DNA of 64,000 nt from Chlamydiales bacterium (GCA_024233455.1 JACKPP010000001.1:711001-775000); one strand, 5' to 3'. Shown: positions 1 to 10,234, numbered from the stretch's first letter. Made by a program: numbers and translations. The notes: generated by a model not told the origin, from the letters alone.

Positions 1-295
1 CAAACGCCACGATTCCGCATAGCATGATGATGACTTCAAGTAACTTTAGGATGACAATGAGGCGTTGTTTGCTAAAACGATCAGCTAAAATGCCCGCATT
101 TGAAGAGAACAATAAAAACGGCAAAACATAAATTACCCCAACCCAAAAAAGAATATCGGTTGAAGCTCCCACTCCTAAAATATTGATAAGTAGGAAGACA
201 ATCAAGTACTTAAAGACATTATCATTTAAGGCGCCTAAGAATTGAGTGATGTTAAGAAAAGCTATGGGGTGCTTTGAAATTCGGGCTTTGAGCAT
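1..295 (-). CDS. MFS transporter N-terminus, LplT/Aas-like (partial)
   Basis: The first 98 codons of a membrane protein read leftwards from an ATG at 295 and run off the window. The translation begins MLKARISKHPIAFL and continues with FLGALNDNVFK, a hydrophobic helix, then SSNAGILADRF followed by a basic stretch. The FLGAxNDN signature and the GILADRF cytoplasmic-loop motif (MFS motif A) are characteristic of the lysophospholipid transporter LplT and the membrane half of Aas acyltransferase proteins. Its start codon lies only 11 bases from that of the divergent recC-like gene, so the two must have promoters overlapping each other's 5' ends. Whether a C-terminal acyltransferase domain is attached cannot be seen here. 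Confidence 0.75.
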   Translation of the reverse strand, partial: MLKARISKHPIAFLNITQFLGALNDNVFKYLIVFLLINILGVGASTDILFWVGVIYVLPFLLFSSNAGILADRFSKQRLIVILKLLEVIIMLCGIVAF

Positions 296-306
296 AATGC
301 GGGATT

Positions 307-3300
307 ATGACACAGCAAAGCTTTGCCAGCAACAAGATGGAAAAGCTCTTAACTGAGCTGAAAAATCAACTGTTATTGTCTAAACCGCTAACGCCAAAAG
401 TGATTGTGGTCCCAAGTAATCGCGTTAAGGAGTGGATTCAGCAGAAGATTGCCGATGATCCAACCTTCGGGGTGGCTATGGGTTTGCGTTTCTTGGGCCT
501 GATGCCGGCAATGGAATATCTTGCAGGCGTGCAATTATTCACTAAACAAAGCTCTTTGGCGTTGGATATTGAAGGACAGATGAGCAAAATAATGCGCTCA
601 CCAGAGCGCGAATCTGACTTATTTTCCCCCCTTTTTAATTATGTAAAGCCAGATGAAGCTGGTTCAGAGCGGCGTCTTAGACACCTTTCAGATCATTTAG
701 CGGGGGCATTTTTAAAAATGGCGCGCTACGGAGGTACATTTTTGCCCGAATGGCTCAAAACACCTGGTTGGAAACAGACTCTGTGGAATCGGACGATGAA
801 AATCGACCTTTATGAGCAACTAAGAACTCTTCATCCCACTAATAAACTTTGTGAGATGCATTTTTTTGCACTTTCCGCTATCCCTGATGTGTTTTTGCAG
901 TTCATAGCCAGAAGCCATAATAAGATGATACATTACGTTTTATCCCCCTGTAAAATGTTTTGGGGAGATATTGTCTCTGATATGGGTCGACTGGCGATCT
1001 TAAAAAAGGAAAACACTCCAGAGATAGACCTATTCATGCGAGATCGCAATCCACTGCTTGCTAATTGGGGGTCTAAACTCAATTTTAAGCAATTGGATGA
1101 GAATACGACGGTCGAATTTTATGAAGATCCTGAAGAAACAACGCTCTTATCAAGCGTGCAGCGGTCTATTCTCTATAATGAAGCCCGTCTGACTGTTGCT
1201 GCCGATGAAACGATCCAGCTGCATGCTGTATCTAATAAATTACGAGAAATCGAAGTATTAAAAAATGCGCTGATTCAATTGTTTACCCAAAAAAATCTAC
1301 AGCCGCAAGATGTGCTTATTTTGGCTCCCAATATCGCCGATTATATTCCCTATATTCAAAAAGTGTTTGCAGATCATTGTCCTTTTAATTTTGTAATTGA
1401 TGATGTTCCTAAGGTACGGGCTAGCCAGTTTTTGAAAGGGGTTAAAGGGTTAATAGATCTAGCTAGAAGTAGATTTTTGCCGGCAGATATTTTGGACTTT
1501 TTTTCCAATCCCTGTGTGAGAAAAGGTTGTCAAATCCACAATGATGATCTGATGTTGATTGAACGATGGGCCAAAAATTGTGGTGTCCGTTTTGGAATGG
1601 ATGCAGAGCATAGACACTCGCTTATGGCTTTGCCTGGAATCAACGATAAAATGCTAGAAGATTCCAACAGAGGGACGTGGGAATTTGCCTTTGATGGGTT
1701 ATTAGCAGGGCTTGCGGTGATTCAACATGAAGATCAACCGTGTGATCTCTGGCCATTGGATTTTGTTGAAAATGCGGCCAGCGAATCCCTTGGAAAATGG
1801 ATCCGGTTAATAAAAAATCTGAAAAAAAATTTCAAACCCATGACCATCAAAGAATGGAGACATTGGCTCAGCTCTTTTGTGGAGGAATTTGTAGACCCCT
1901 ATCTTGATGAGCGGGGTTATGAATTATTTTTGGGCGCGCTCAGTGGGCTAGATTGCCACGATCAGTACAGGCTATCTTTTGAATCTCTTTGGGAAAAGAC
2001 GCAAGCTGCAATAGATGCCGCAGTTGGGACTTTCCATGGTGGAGATTTGAATGCTGTTGTGTTTTGCTCAATGAGAACAGGGCGGGCTTATCCGGCCTCA
2101 GTAGTTTGGTGTTTAGGGATGCAAGATGGAGCCTATCCAAGGCTTCCCTCTTTTAATCCCCTGGACGATATGGGGCAGAAAGGGGATCCTTATCCCTCGC
2201 ATGCCGATGAGGATCGTCATCTGTTTTTAGAGCTTTTGATAAGTGCACGCCAAGCATTTTGTATGAGTTATCTCTCCCACTCCGAAAAAGATGGGAAGCC
2301 TCAAGGACCATCGATCTTGATAGAAGAGTTATGTAGCTACCTCAATTTGGATCTGGTATTTCAGCACCCCAAGCAGGGATTTGATCCCCGTTATTTTTCC
2401 AAAAGTTTCCCCTATCCCTCATACGATGCGCACCTTTTTTCTATTGCCCAAGATAGCTTTCAAAAAGGCACTTTGCCCCACTTAATTCCTCAATTTTTTG
2501 GAGAAGCCCTTCCCCCTCAACAGTTACTGCACGATCTAGAGATCGATATCAATGATTTGATTCGATTTGCCAAAAATCCACTGGCGCATTTCCTCAAGCA
2601 ACGTCTCGGGGTTTATCTTGAGTATGAGGATGAAGATGAAGAATTCCATTTATCTGGTCTCAATCGGTATCTTATGCGTAGAAATTTTCTCAAAAACCCA
2701 CACGGGGATGAAATTGATATCTTTGAAAAATCGGGACATTTGCCGCTTGGGAGATTTGGTGAAATAGCAAATAGAAGCTTAAATGCATCTTCCAAAAAAA
2801 TGCATGAGCGCTTATCCGATCTTGGCCTCAAATTGACCGATCTATTTGATGCGCATTTGGGCATATCTGATGTAAAGCGGTTTTACATGAGTGCAAATAC
2901 GCTGGATTTACGTGCTATTGAGTTAACGCTTAGTGACGGAAAGCATTTGAAAATTCATGGAAAAATAGAGAATTTATCGCCTGAGGGGTTGCTGGTTCAG
3001 AGCAAATCAACACTTTCAGAGAAGGTTAAGGTATGGCCCCTCATGCTCATCGTAAGTTTGTTGGAGGTTTGCAAATCTCAAACGGTATTTTTAGAGGATG
3101 GAAAGAGTGTTGCTTACGAGCGGGATGAGGCAAAAAGCGCCTTGATAAGATATGTTGAGTACTATTTGAGAGCAGCTAGCGATCCATCCCCACTTGTGCC
3201 GGGATGGGCCACTGCGCTTTTGCAAAAAAGCCCCAACGATTTAAAAAAAGCACAGGCAGCTTATGGATTTACCGATCCCTATGTAAGATGGGCGACAAGC

Positions 3301-3372
3301 GATGATAACATCGATGTGGAGGCTATTTTTAGAAATTGGGCTAAGGATTTGCGTCAGATAGGATGCTTGTGA
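307..3372 (+). CDS. recC: RecC-like exodeoxyribonuclease V gamma subunit
   Basis: 1021 aa, first gene of a recC-recB-recD-dacB run. RecC is the inactivated-helicase/Chi-recognition subunit of RecBCD, which processes double-strand breaks for RecA loading. The N-terminus (SFASNKMEKLLTEL then VIVVPSNRVKEWIQQ) matches the beginning of RecC proteins, which supports the ATG at 307 over the next Met at codon 11. Around residues 595-620 a segment ending in CLGMQDGAYPR, followed by DEDRHLFLELLISARQ, corresponds to a well-conserved RecC block. It is slightly shorter than the E. coli protein (about 1120 aa). The gene overlaps recB. A dispersed palindrome (2870-2888) lies inside the reading frame and encodes DVKRFYM. 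Confidence 0.88.
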   Translation: MTQQSFASNKMEKLLTELKNQLLLSKPLTPKVIVVPSNRVKEWIQQKIADDPTFGVAMGLRFLGLMPAMEYLAGVQLFTKQSSLALDIEGQMSKIMRSPERESDLFSPLFNYVKPDEAGSERRLRHLSDHLAGAFLKMARYGGTFLPEWLKTPGWKQTLWNRTMKIDLYEQLRTLHPTNKLCEMHFFALSAIPDVFLQFIARSHNKMIHYVLSPCKMFWGDIVSDMGRLAILKKENTPEIDLFMRDRNPLLANWGSKLNFKQLDENTTVEFYEDPEETTLLSSVQRSILYNEARLTVAADETIQLHAVSNKLREIEVLKNALIQLFTQKNLQPQDVLILAPNIADYIPYIQKVFADHCPFNFVIDDVPKVRASQFLKGVKGLIDLARSRFLPADILDFFSNPCVRKGCQIHNDDLMLIERWAKNCGVRFGMDAEHRHSLMALPGINDKMLEDSNRGTWEFAFDGLLAGLAVIQHEDQPCDLWPLDFVENAASESLGKWIRLIKNLKKNFKPMTIKEWRHWLSSFVEEFVDPYLDERGYELFLGALSGLDCHDQYRLSFESLWEKTQAAIDAAVGTFHGGDLNAVVFCSMRTGRAYPASVVWCLGMQDGAYPRLPSFNPLDDMGQKGDPYPSHADEDRHLFLELLISARQAFCMSYLSHSEKDGKPQGPSILIEELCSYLNLDLVFQHPKQGFDPRYFSKSFPYPSYDAHLFSIAQDSFQKGTLPHLIPQFFGEALPPQQLLHDLEIDINDLIRFAKNPLAHFLKQRLGVYLEYEDEDEEFHLSGLNRYLMRRNFLKNPHGDEIDIFEKSGHLPLGRFGEIANRSLNASSKKMHERLSDLGLKLTDLFDAHLGISDVKRFYMSANTLDLRAIELTLSDGKHLKIHGKIENLSPEGLLVQSKSTLSEKVKVWPLMLIVSLLEVCKSQTVFLEDGKSVAYERDEAKSALIRYVEYYLRAASDPSPLVPGWATALLQKSPNDLKKAQAAYGFTDPYVRWATSDDNIDVEAIFRNWAKDLRQIGCL
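2870..2888. repeat. Dispersed 19-bp palindrome, copy 1 (inside recC)
   Basis: ATGTAAAGCGGTTTTACAT: 9-nt arms around a single central base, complementary except for one G-T type position. It is in frame within recC. Confidence 0.6.
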
Positions 3373-6300
3373 TGGAAGTATACGATTGTTTAGATGAGAA
3401 CCTTGATGTCTGGGGCCACCATTTTTTAGAGGCTTCAGCTGGGACGGGTAAGACATTTACCATTGAACACGTCACAGTCCGTTTATTATTGGATCCCAAG
3501 GCAATCGACATCGATCAGATTTTGATTGTGACGTTTACCAGAGCAGCAACTAGAGAGTTAAAAATTAGGCTGCAGAAACGCCTCCGAGAGTGTTTGCAAG
3601 CGCTAGTCGAAGGAGAGGTTAAATATCCCTACTTAGACTATAGCCCTCAAGATAGAGCATTTGCCATTCAGCGTCTTGAGCTTGCTCTTAGTTGTTTTGA
3701 TAAGGCGCAAATTTACACCATTCACGCTTTTTGCCATCGGATGCTTGTCGAAGGCGGTTTTGAATCTGGCAGCTCTTTGAGTCAATCTGGACCGGATGAT
3801 CAGAATTATCAAGGTTTTTTGCAGATGCAAACCAAAGACTTTATGCGCACGGGATTAAAGCACGAGCTGTTTTCTCCTAGTCAAATTGAACGTGCTCTTA
3901 AAGCCTGTGGCGGCAATTGTGACAAGTTAGCGTCCTGTGTTGGGCGCTTGATTGATGAGAACTCAAACGTGGCTTTAACAGCCGCTGAAATGCTGGGTCG
4001 ATTTAATCAGGCACTTACAGATCTGCCTGTGAATAGTTCACAGACTATTAGGGAAGATCTTGCGGCGATTGCTTCTCATTTCAAAGGCCTTGGCGATAAA
4101 GCAGGTTGTTTTTGTCCTTCCATCGTAGAACAGATCGAGCTACTTTCTAGAGTTATCCTTTCTAAAAAAATAACGATGGACGAGTTCGATGCGCTTTTAG
4201 GAGAGGATCCTTGCCTGGTTTTACAGCTCAAAGAAGAAAACCGAAAGGTCCGGGGGAAAGATCAACCCTTGCCAGCTCTCCATCGGTGGATTGAGAAGAA
4301 GCTAATCCCCCTATTTGAAGAAGCTACCGATCCCAAACGTATCTTGCAGCATATGGCAGCTCTTTGCTCAACGCGCGTTGGTATTGCCAAAACAGTGCAC
4401 GATATAAGACCTCCTGATGACATCTTGTTGGAGTTGAATGAGGCGCTTGATAGACCAGCTTTTGCCCAAATAGCCAGGAAACAATTTCAAGCAGCTATCG
4501 TCGATGAATTTCAAGATACCGATCCCGTTCAATGGTCGATTTTTCAGAAACTTTTTATGGCTCCTGGCAAGGAGGTTCCAGCATTTTATCTAGTGGGTGA
4601 TCCCAAACAATCCATCTATGCGTTCCGAAAAGCTGATCTTTATACCTATTTAAACGCATCTAGGGAAATGGGGAGAGAGAATCGTAAAATGCTTTGTACC
4701 AATTACCGCAGCTCCAAACAACTCATCGAGGCATTAAATACTCTATTTGGTCATCAAAAAGCTGGAAAATGGTTGCAACTGCCCTCCAGTACGGTGTCAA
4801 TTGACTATCAGCCCTTGCTTGCCCACCTAGAGACTGAGCCGCTTGGCGATGAAAAAAAAGCCATCCATATTTTGAAGATCGAAGATCCCAATGCAAGAAG
4901 CGTGCCATCAAAAGAGCTCGAAGAGCAGGTGCTTTTTCCCTATATCGCCTCACAAATTAAAGCTTTAGATTTGGACTTTTCTTCATTTGCAGTGTTGATC
5001 AAAGATCGCTACCAAGCTATGCGTCTTGCTGCATTTTTCAAGCGCCATGGAGTCCCCTGTGTAAGCAAGAGTGGAGCTTCTGTCTGTGCTTCAAAAGCCT
5101 ACCTTTTGCTTGATGCTCTTTTGCCAGCAATGATTAGGCCCAATGCCCTAGGTGCTGTCAAACGACTTTTGTCAGCGCCCATCATTGCGTGGGAATACCC
5201 ACAGCTTTTGAAGGGTAGCTTTGATGATAAGATGCAGGCAATTTCGACCAAGCTTCATCTCTTTAAAGCGATTTGGGAAAAGGATGGATTTGCAGCGCTT
5301 ATTGAAGAGGTTTTAGCTTATGGATTTGGCCATGAGAAGAGCTTAAGGGAACTATTGGCCATAGAGAAAGAGAATTACGTTGATTATACCCATCTTTGTG
5401 AGCTTCTCTTAGAAGAAGAGGGAAAAAGACCCCATTCATGTCGTGATTTATACCAAGTATTTAGACAATTTAACCAAATGAATCCCGACCATCATCCACA
5501 GCTAAAGCAACGAGAGGTGCATGAGTCTTCTGCGGTCACGATTATGACTACACATATGAGTAAGGGGTTGGAATTTGATGTTGTGTTTGCTCTTGGCATG
5601 GCTTGCCGTCACAGCGAATCGGATAACCAGGAACTCGAAGCTGAAAAACTCAGGCTGTTTTATGTCGCAATGACTAGAGCCAAAAGGCGCGTATATCTTC
5701 CCGTTATTCGTACACCAGGAAAAGTCTCCAATGCAGCATCACCTGCGGAAAAGTTCTTTGCCAATTGGGAGGATTTAGAAGAGTTGAATTCCTCTGCGAT
5801 TAGTGTTGAGGTATTAGATTGCCCAATCAAATGCCCCGGCTTTACACCAAAGATGGAAGTGGACATTGTACCACCTCTAACTTATGATTTAGGCTTCAAG
5901 CGCCGTTCAATCTCTTCCTATTCAGGTCTTGTTACTACTACATTTGATACGTTGACTCCTCGGCAGTCAAAGAGTTTCACCGAATTCAATCTTCATACTT
6001 TACCAGCTGGCTCTGCAACGGGAACATTGTTGCACCATCTTTTAGAAAAGGTTATTGAAAATGGCCTTTACCAAACGCCTACCATTCAGGGCCTGTCAGC
6101 GTTTATGCAAGGTAAATTGTCAGATCTTCATCCGTGGAGTACAGTGATTGCAGAGCTGCTTTTTCAAGTCATGCATCTTTCCATAGACGGCGTGTGCTTA
6201 AAAGATATTCCACCAGATGCCATAGCCCAAGAAATGGAGTTTTTACTCCCACTTCAACCAGATTTAATGATTAAAGGCTTTGCCGATTTGATTTTTCAGT

Positions 6301-6566
6301 TCGGCGGAAAAACCTATATCGTTGATTGGAAATCCAATTGGCTGGGACCCACCTCAGATGACTACTCTCAACAAAATTTGGAGAAAGCCATGGAGCACCA
6401 TGACTATTTTTTACAAGCGCGTATTTACGGTGCTGCCCTTGTTCAGTGGTTAAGAAAATATGAGACTAAACCCCCTAAGGAGTTTTACGGCGGCGCTTTT
6501 TATGTGTTTTTGAGGGGACTTAACAATGAGGAAACACGTGGAATCTACCACTTTAGAAATTACTGA
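3372..6566 (+). CDS. recB: RecB-like exodeoxyribonuclease V beta subunit (helicase-nuclease)
   Basis: UvrD/Rep-type superfamily 1 helicase fused to a C-terminal RecB nuclease. Walker A reads SAGTGKTFTIEH at about residues 21-32, the Walker B/motif II region is VDEFQDTDPVQW near residue 377, motif V is TTHMSKGLEFDVVF, and motif VI is YVAMTRAKRRV. The nuclease core GFADLIF...YIVDWKSNW (about residues 968-990) carries the Asp-Asp-Lys metal-binding residues of RecB. About 1064 aa, somewhat shorter than E. coli RecB (1180 aa). Two in-frame starts exist: ATG at 3363, and ATG at 3372 overlapping the recC stop as TGATG; the second has AGGA at better spacing and was chosen. Translational coupling with recC is likely. 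Confidence 0.92.
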   Translation: MEVYDCLDENLDVWGHHFLEASAGTGKTFTIEHVTVRLLLDPKAIDIDQILIVTFTRAATRELKIRLQKRLRECLQALVEGEVKYPYLDYSPQDRAFAIQRLELALSCFDKAQIYTIHAFCHRMLVEGGFESGSSLSQSGPDDQNYQGFLQMQTKDFMRTGLKHELFSPSQIERALKACGGNCDKLASCVGRLIDENSNVALTAAEMLGRFNQALTDLPVNSSQTIREDLAAIASHFKGLGDKAGCFCPSIVEQIELLSRVILSKKITMDEFDALLGEDPCLVLQLKEENRKVRGKDQPLPALHRWIEKKLIPLFEEATDPKRILQHMAALCSTRVGIAKTVHDIRPPDDILLELNEALDRPAFAQIARKQFQAAIVDEFQDTDPVQWSIFQKLFMAPGKEVPAFYLVGDPKQSIYAFRKADLYTYLNASREMGRENRKMLCTNYRSSKQLIEALNTLFGHQKAGKWLQLPSSTVSIDYQPLLAHLETEPLGDEKKAIHILKIEDPNARSVPSKELEEQVLFPYIASQIKALDLDFSSFAVLIKDRYQAMRLAAFFKRHGVPCVSKSGASVCASKAYLLLDALLPAMIRPNALGAVKRLLSAPIIAWEYPQLLKGSFDDKMQAISTKLHLFKAIWEKDGFAALIEEVLAYGFGHEKSLRELLAIEKENYVDYTHLCELLLEEEGKRPHSCRDLYQVFRQFNQMNPDHHPQLKQREVHESSAVTIMTTHMSKGLEFDVVFALGMACRHSESDNQELEAEKLRLFYVAMTRAKRRVYLPVIRTPGKVSNAASPAEKFFANWEDLEELNSSAISVEVLDCPIKCPGFTPKMEVDIVPPLTYDLGFKRRSISSYSGLVTTTFDTLTPRQSKSFTEFNLHTLPAGSATGTLLHHLLEKVIENGLYQTPTIQGLSAFMQGKLSDLHPWSTVIAELLFQVMHLSIDGVCLKDIPPDAIAQEMEFLLPLQPDLMIKGFADLIFQFGGKTYIVDWKSNWLGPTSDDYSQQNLEKAMEHHDYFLQARIYGAALVQWLRKYETKPPKEFYGGAFYVFLRGLNNEETRGIYHFRNY

Positions 6567-8019
6567 TGTCGATTGGGCATTTGCTGATATGGTCGCTAGG
6601 CATTACGTCTTAAAAGATGACTGGATCCGTGCATTTTTGGCTGAAATGATGGCTAGTACCCGAAGTGGAAATGTATGTATTGAGGTAAGCGATGACCAGT
6701 TAAGACGTATCCCAGAGTGTTTAATAGCAAAAGGGGCAAACGCCGATCGTTTGTTAAAACACCATGGATCCAAACTCTATTTCCATCGGTATTGGCATTT
6801 AGAGTCTAAGCTTATTGAACCGATCTTAAAACGCATAATCGCAACCCCTGAGATCAAGCCTCAACCTATCGATGGTCTCAATGCTAAGCAACACATAGCT
6901 GTTTCTCAGGCTATGGCCTGCCAGTTCTTTATTTTATCAGGAGGTCCTGGGACGGGAAAAACCCATACGATAGCTCGTATTGTAGAGCAATTTTCAGGCC
7001 AGTCTATCGCTTTGGCTGCACCAACTGGAAAGGCGGTCAGCAAGCTCAGAGAAAGCATTGTAAACCCGGGGATTTTTTTTGGAACGCTCCATGCATTGCT
7101 GGACATCAAGCAGGCCAAAGATGTGCTTAAAATTCCGGCCAAACTCCCTTATAACATTGTAATTGTCGATGAGTGCTCAATGATCGATATAGGGATGTGG
7201 GGTGCTTTGCTAGAAGCGTGCTCTGAGGACACCAGATTGATTTTGGTGGGCGATGCCAATCAGTTGCCATCGGTTGAAGGCGGCAGTGTTTTTGAGCAGC
7301 TCTGCCATTTTTTCCAGACCACTCAATCTGTTGGACTTGTCCAATTAACTGAATGTATGCGTACCGATCAAAAAGAGCTCCAACAAATAGCCGTTCAGGT
7401 CCTTCAAGGAAGGTCTCAAGACATTCCTCTGGTTGATCTTCCCTCTGCCCCAGACTTGATTCAGCATCTCAGCCCACTCTTTACCCAAAAGCTTCCAGAT
7501 GGGATTGATAATACAACATTGCTAGCGGAAGGAAAAAAATTTCAGCTTCTTTGCGCTCTTAGAAAAGGACCAAATGGATGCGATGCTTTAAACCAAATGT
7601 TGCACAGTCTGATTTCAAAAGAATTAAAAAAGGACGATCGATTAGCCGTTCCCATTATCATTACTCGCAATGCGTTTGATTTGGGGCTAAGCAATGGAGA
7701 TACAGGTGTTTGGATTCACGGCCAAAAAGAGGATGTGGTCATTTTTGAAGATCGCGTAATGCCACGTGCTATGGTGCCATCCTTTGATTTGGCGTATGTT
7801 CTATCTGTCCATAAAAGCCAAGGTAGCGAATACGAAAATATCTACCTGTTATTACCTCCTGGCAGTGAGTATTTTGGGCGTAAAGTTTTGTATACGGCCA
7901 TTACACGCGCGCGATCGAAATTGACAATTGCCGGTAGCTGTGACACTGTGCAAATGTGCATTGAAAATGCTACGACTCGCCTTTCGGGGTTGTCTGATCG
8001 ATTGAGGGGGATAAAGTGA
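6526..8019 (+). CDS. recD: RecD-like exodeoxyribonuclease V alpha subunit (5'-3' helicase)
   Basis: 497 aa superfamily 1B helicase completing RecBCD. Walker A GGPGTGKTHTIARI begins near residue 139, motif II DECSMID near residue 215, VGDANQLPSVEGGSVF follows, and the C-terminus has SVHKSQGSEYE and LYTAITRARSKL (motifs V and VI). It is shorter than E. coli RecD (608 aa), mainly in the N-terminal domain, as in other compact RecD1 proteins. The start lies 41 bases inside recB and is preceded by GAGGGGACTTAACA, a usable ribosome binding site. The gene overlaps the next start (GTGA at 8016). Confidence 0.9.
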   Translation: MRKHVESTTLEITDVDWAFADMVARHYVLKDDWIRAFLAEMMASTRSGNVCIEVSDDQLRRIPECLIAKGANADRLLKHHGSKLYFHRYWHLESKLIEPILKRIIATPEIKPQPIDGLNAKQHIAVSQAMACQFFILSGGPGTGKTHTIARIVEQFSGQSIALAAPTGKAVSKLRESIVNPGIFFGTLHALLDIKQAKDVLKIPAKLPYNIVIVDECSMIDIGMWGALLEACSEDTRLILVGDANQLPSVEGGSVFEQLCHFFQTTQSVGLVQLTECMRTDQKELQQIAVQVLQGRSQDIPLVDLPSAPDLIQHLSPLFTQKLPDGIDNTTLLAEGKKFQLLCALRKGPNGCDALNQMLHSLISKELKKDDRLAVPIIITRNAFDLGLSNGDTGVWIHGQKEDVVIFEDRVMPRAMVPSFDLAYVLSVHKSQGSEYENIYLLLPPGSEYFGRKVLYTAITRARSKLTIAGSCDTVQMCIENATTRLSGLSDRLRGIK

Positions 8020-9455
8020 AAAAATGGATTTGGGTCCTGGCATGTTTGTGTCTGCCACTATTTAGTAGTGGAAGGGATAATCTTGCTGTATTAAAAAATG
8101 ATATTGAGCGGATCATCCACCATGCTGATCCTCAAGCCTCTGTCGGCATAGACGTCATTTCCATGCATAATCATCAGAGGCTTTATAGCAAAAATCATAA
8201 GCAACGATTTATTCCAGCTAGTATTACCAAACTCTTAACCCTTGGTGCAGCTTTTGACCTACTTGGAGCCAACTACACCTATAAAACAGGCATTTTTACC
8301 GATGGAAAAGTAGAAAATGGAATCCTCTATGGAAATTTGTACGTAAAAGGCAGTGGTGATCCTACACTTGGAACAGGTGATTTAGAGCATTTGGTCAAGA
8401 ATCTGCATTTAAAGGGGATTTCAGAGGTGAAAGGCTCTGTCGTTGTCGATTCATCGGCGTTTGATTCTACGCCTTTTGCAGCTGGTTGGATGGTGGAGGA
8501 TACCGCATTCATATCTAGCGCGCTTCCCAGTGCTTTATCGATTAACCAAAGCTGTTTTGATATATGGATTCGACCTGGAGCTCAAGAGGCTTCTCCTGCA
8601 ATTGTTCTAAGCGACTTACTAAATATTGAGTTGCCATTTTTAATCGATAATCAAACCCATACAATTTCTAATACTCCAGAAAACCATTTGGTCGAAGTCA
8701 CAACAGATTGTATGAGCAAAGAATCAGTGGTGCGCATTGCAGGCAACATGAGTTTGCAAGGAGCCCCTCAACACAAACGGGTGCCGATAAAAGAGCCTGC
8801 TTTGATGGCTGGGGTTATTGTAAAAGATATGATGAAGCGCTATGGAATTGTGTTTAAAGGAGCTGTTCATGAAGGGATTACTCCAGTTGATGCTACTGTT
8901 TTAGCTGAACACACATCGGACTCTTTGCTATCGATTGGGCAAAAAATGTGCAAGAAATCAGATAATTTTTTTGCTCACTGTCTTTTTAAGACCTTGGGGA
9001 AAGAAGTGCAGGGGCCTCCTGGATCATGGCAGTCAGGGAGTAAAGCCCTGCGGGAATTTTTAACTGGTAAGGTCCATATCGATGCTTCCGAAATCGTTTT
9101 GCTAGATGGGAGTGGGCTATCGCGCTATAACCTCATTTCGCCCCTGCAAATGGTGGATTTCTTATCATGGGCAGGTAGCAATGTTGTGTTTGGTTCGGAA
9201 TTTAAAGCGGCACTTTCTATCGCTGGCATTGACGGAACATTAAAAAATCGATGCCTTAATTTACGGGGCAAATTACGTGGCAAAACCGGTACAATGACCG
9301 GTGTTAGCAGTTTATGCGGTTATCTATTTACCAAAGATGGTGAAGAGCTCGCTTTTACGATCATAGTGAATGGGACAACCAAGCCACAGCAAGACATACG
9401 CGAAAAACTCATCGATCCGATTTGTGTCACTTTAGGTAACTTTTCTAGGCGTTAG
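8016..9455 (+). CDS. dacB: D-alanyl-D-alanine carboxypeptidase/endopeptidase, PBP4 (DacB) family
   Basis: 479 aa exported low-molecular-weight penicillin-binding protein acting on peptidoglycan in the periplasm. A signal peptide (MKKWIWVLACLCLPLFSSG) is followed by the active-site SxxK tetrad SITK at about residues 69-72, the SxN motif in KKSDNFF near residue 315, and the KTG box in GKTGTMTG near residue 423. The long spacing between SxxK and SxN is typical of class C PBP4 proteins. Translation starts with GTG at 8016, after GAGGGGGATAAA and overlapping the recD stop. It is unusual to find it coupled to recBCD. Its 3' end overlaps the convergent glycosyltransferase-like gene by four bases. 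Confidence 0.9.
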   Translation: MKKWIWVLACLCLPLFSSGRDNLAVLKNDIERIIHHADPQASVGIDVISMHNHQRLYSKNHKQRFIPASITKLLTLGAAFDLLGANYTYKTGIFTDGKVENGILYGNLYVKGSGDPTLGTGDLEHLVKNLHLKGISEVKGSVVVDSSAFDSTPFAAGWMVEDTAFISSALPSALSINQSCFDIWIRPGAQEASPAIVLSDLLNIELPFLIDNQTHTISNTPENHLVEVTTDCMSKESVVRIAGNMSLQGAPQHKRVPIKEPALMAGVIVKDMMKRYGIVFKGAVHEGITPVDATVLAEHTSDSLLSIGQKMCKKSDNFFAHCLFKTLGKEVQGPPGSWQSGSKALREFLTGKVHIDASEIVLLDGSGLSRYNLISPLQMVDFLSWAGSNVVFGSEFKAALSIAGIDGTLKNRCLNLRGKLRGKTGTMTGVSSLCGYLFTKDGEELAFTIIVNGTTKPQQDIREKLIDPICVTLGNFSRR

Positions 9456-10234
9456 CCCTTAGATTGCAGGAGCATTTGTTCTAAAATGCGCATTTTGCCA
9501 CAAAGCTGGACATAATGAATAATGGTCATAGATGGGTCATGGGCATCGCGTAATCTAGCATTAAATTGCTTAGGCATACGGTGAATGGGAAGGCGATGGC
9601 GGTGTATGATCCGCGATAAGGCATCTTGATCCCCTAAATAATTGGCATGGTTAGAAAGTAATTCCCGAGTCCATAAGTCGATGACCCGTGATTTATGCCG
9701 GAAACCAATCACCCCACTATTATAGATAACTTCTCCGGGCAAGAGCTCGTTTCTTGACTCAAGTACGCTTTGGTAGTAAGCAGTGTCTGGCGCCACCGTA
9801 AATCCGCTAGGGCTATTGATAAAGGAAAAAATGGGATCTAGTGGTCCTCGAATTTCACAATCTAAATCAATCCATATTGTTTTTTCAAATGGAGACTTCA
9901 TAAGGGAAAACGGCTTAAGCATCCAAATGGGATGGATATTTTGCAGCGGCCCCGTGTAGAGTTCTTGCCATGTCGCTTGTTTTTTTGGACAGAGCGGCAG
10001 GTCGAAAATTTTGAGCAAATCATCCTTATTGAAATCTAGCACAGTACCCAGTTGACGTGCTTTTTTTAGCCCCTGTTCTGAAAGCCCAAAATCGCAGATG
10101 GCAATGGGAAGATCGTGATATTTTCGGTAGTGGGAGTACCACCAGCCAAGCATCCATTCTTGGCTTTTTTCAGCTCCAATTAAAATACCCTTGGGAGCGC
10201 AAATAGTTTTTTCCCAAGTCACTGGCATTTGCAC
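9452..10234 (-). CDS. Glycosyltransferase-like protein, tandem copy B
   Basis: 260 aa, paralogous to the gene just upstream (10219-11013); both share the order ICDFGLSxxGLKxA, IHxIWMLKPF, a D-x-D-like WIDLDCEIRG motif, NSGVIG, DQDALSR and a final IIHY. That order, with an acidic nucleotide-sugar/metal motif, an NSGV loop, DQD and a terminal His, resembles GT8/GT24-fold glycosyltransferases. No signal peptide or membrane helix is evident, so a cytosolic sugar transferase is the best guess; donor and acceptor are unknown. The start overlaps the end of the upstream copy by 16 bases, so the two are co-transcribed. A second Met two codons in could also be the start. Confidence 0.6.
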   Translation of the reverse strand: MQMPVTWEKTICAPKGILIGAEKSQEWMLGWWYSHYRKYHDLPIAICDFGLSEQGLKKARQLGTVLDFNKDDLLKIFDLPLCPKKQATWQELYTGPLQNIHPIWMLKPFSLMKSPFEKTIWIDLDCEIRGPLDPIFSFINSPSGFTVAPDTAYYQSVLESRNELLPGEVIYNSGVIGFRHKSRVIDLWTRELLSNHANYLGDQDALSRIIHRHRLPIHRMPKQFNARLRDAHDPSMTIIHYVQLCGKMRILEQMLLQSKG

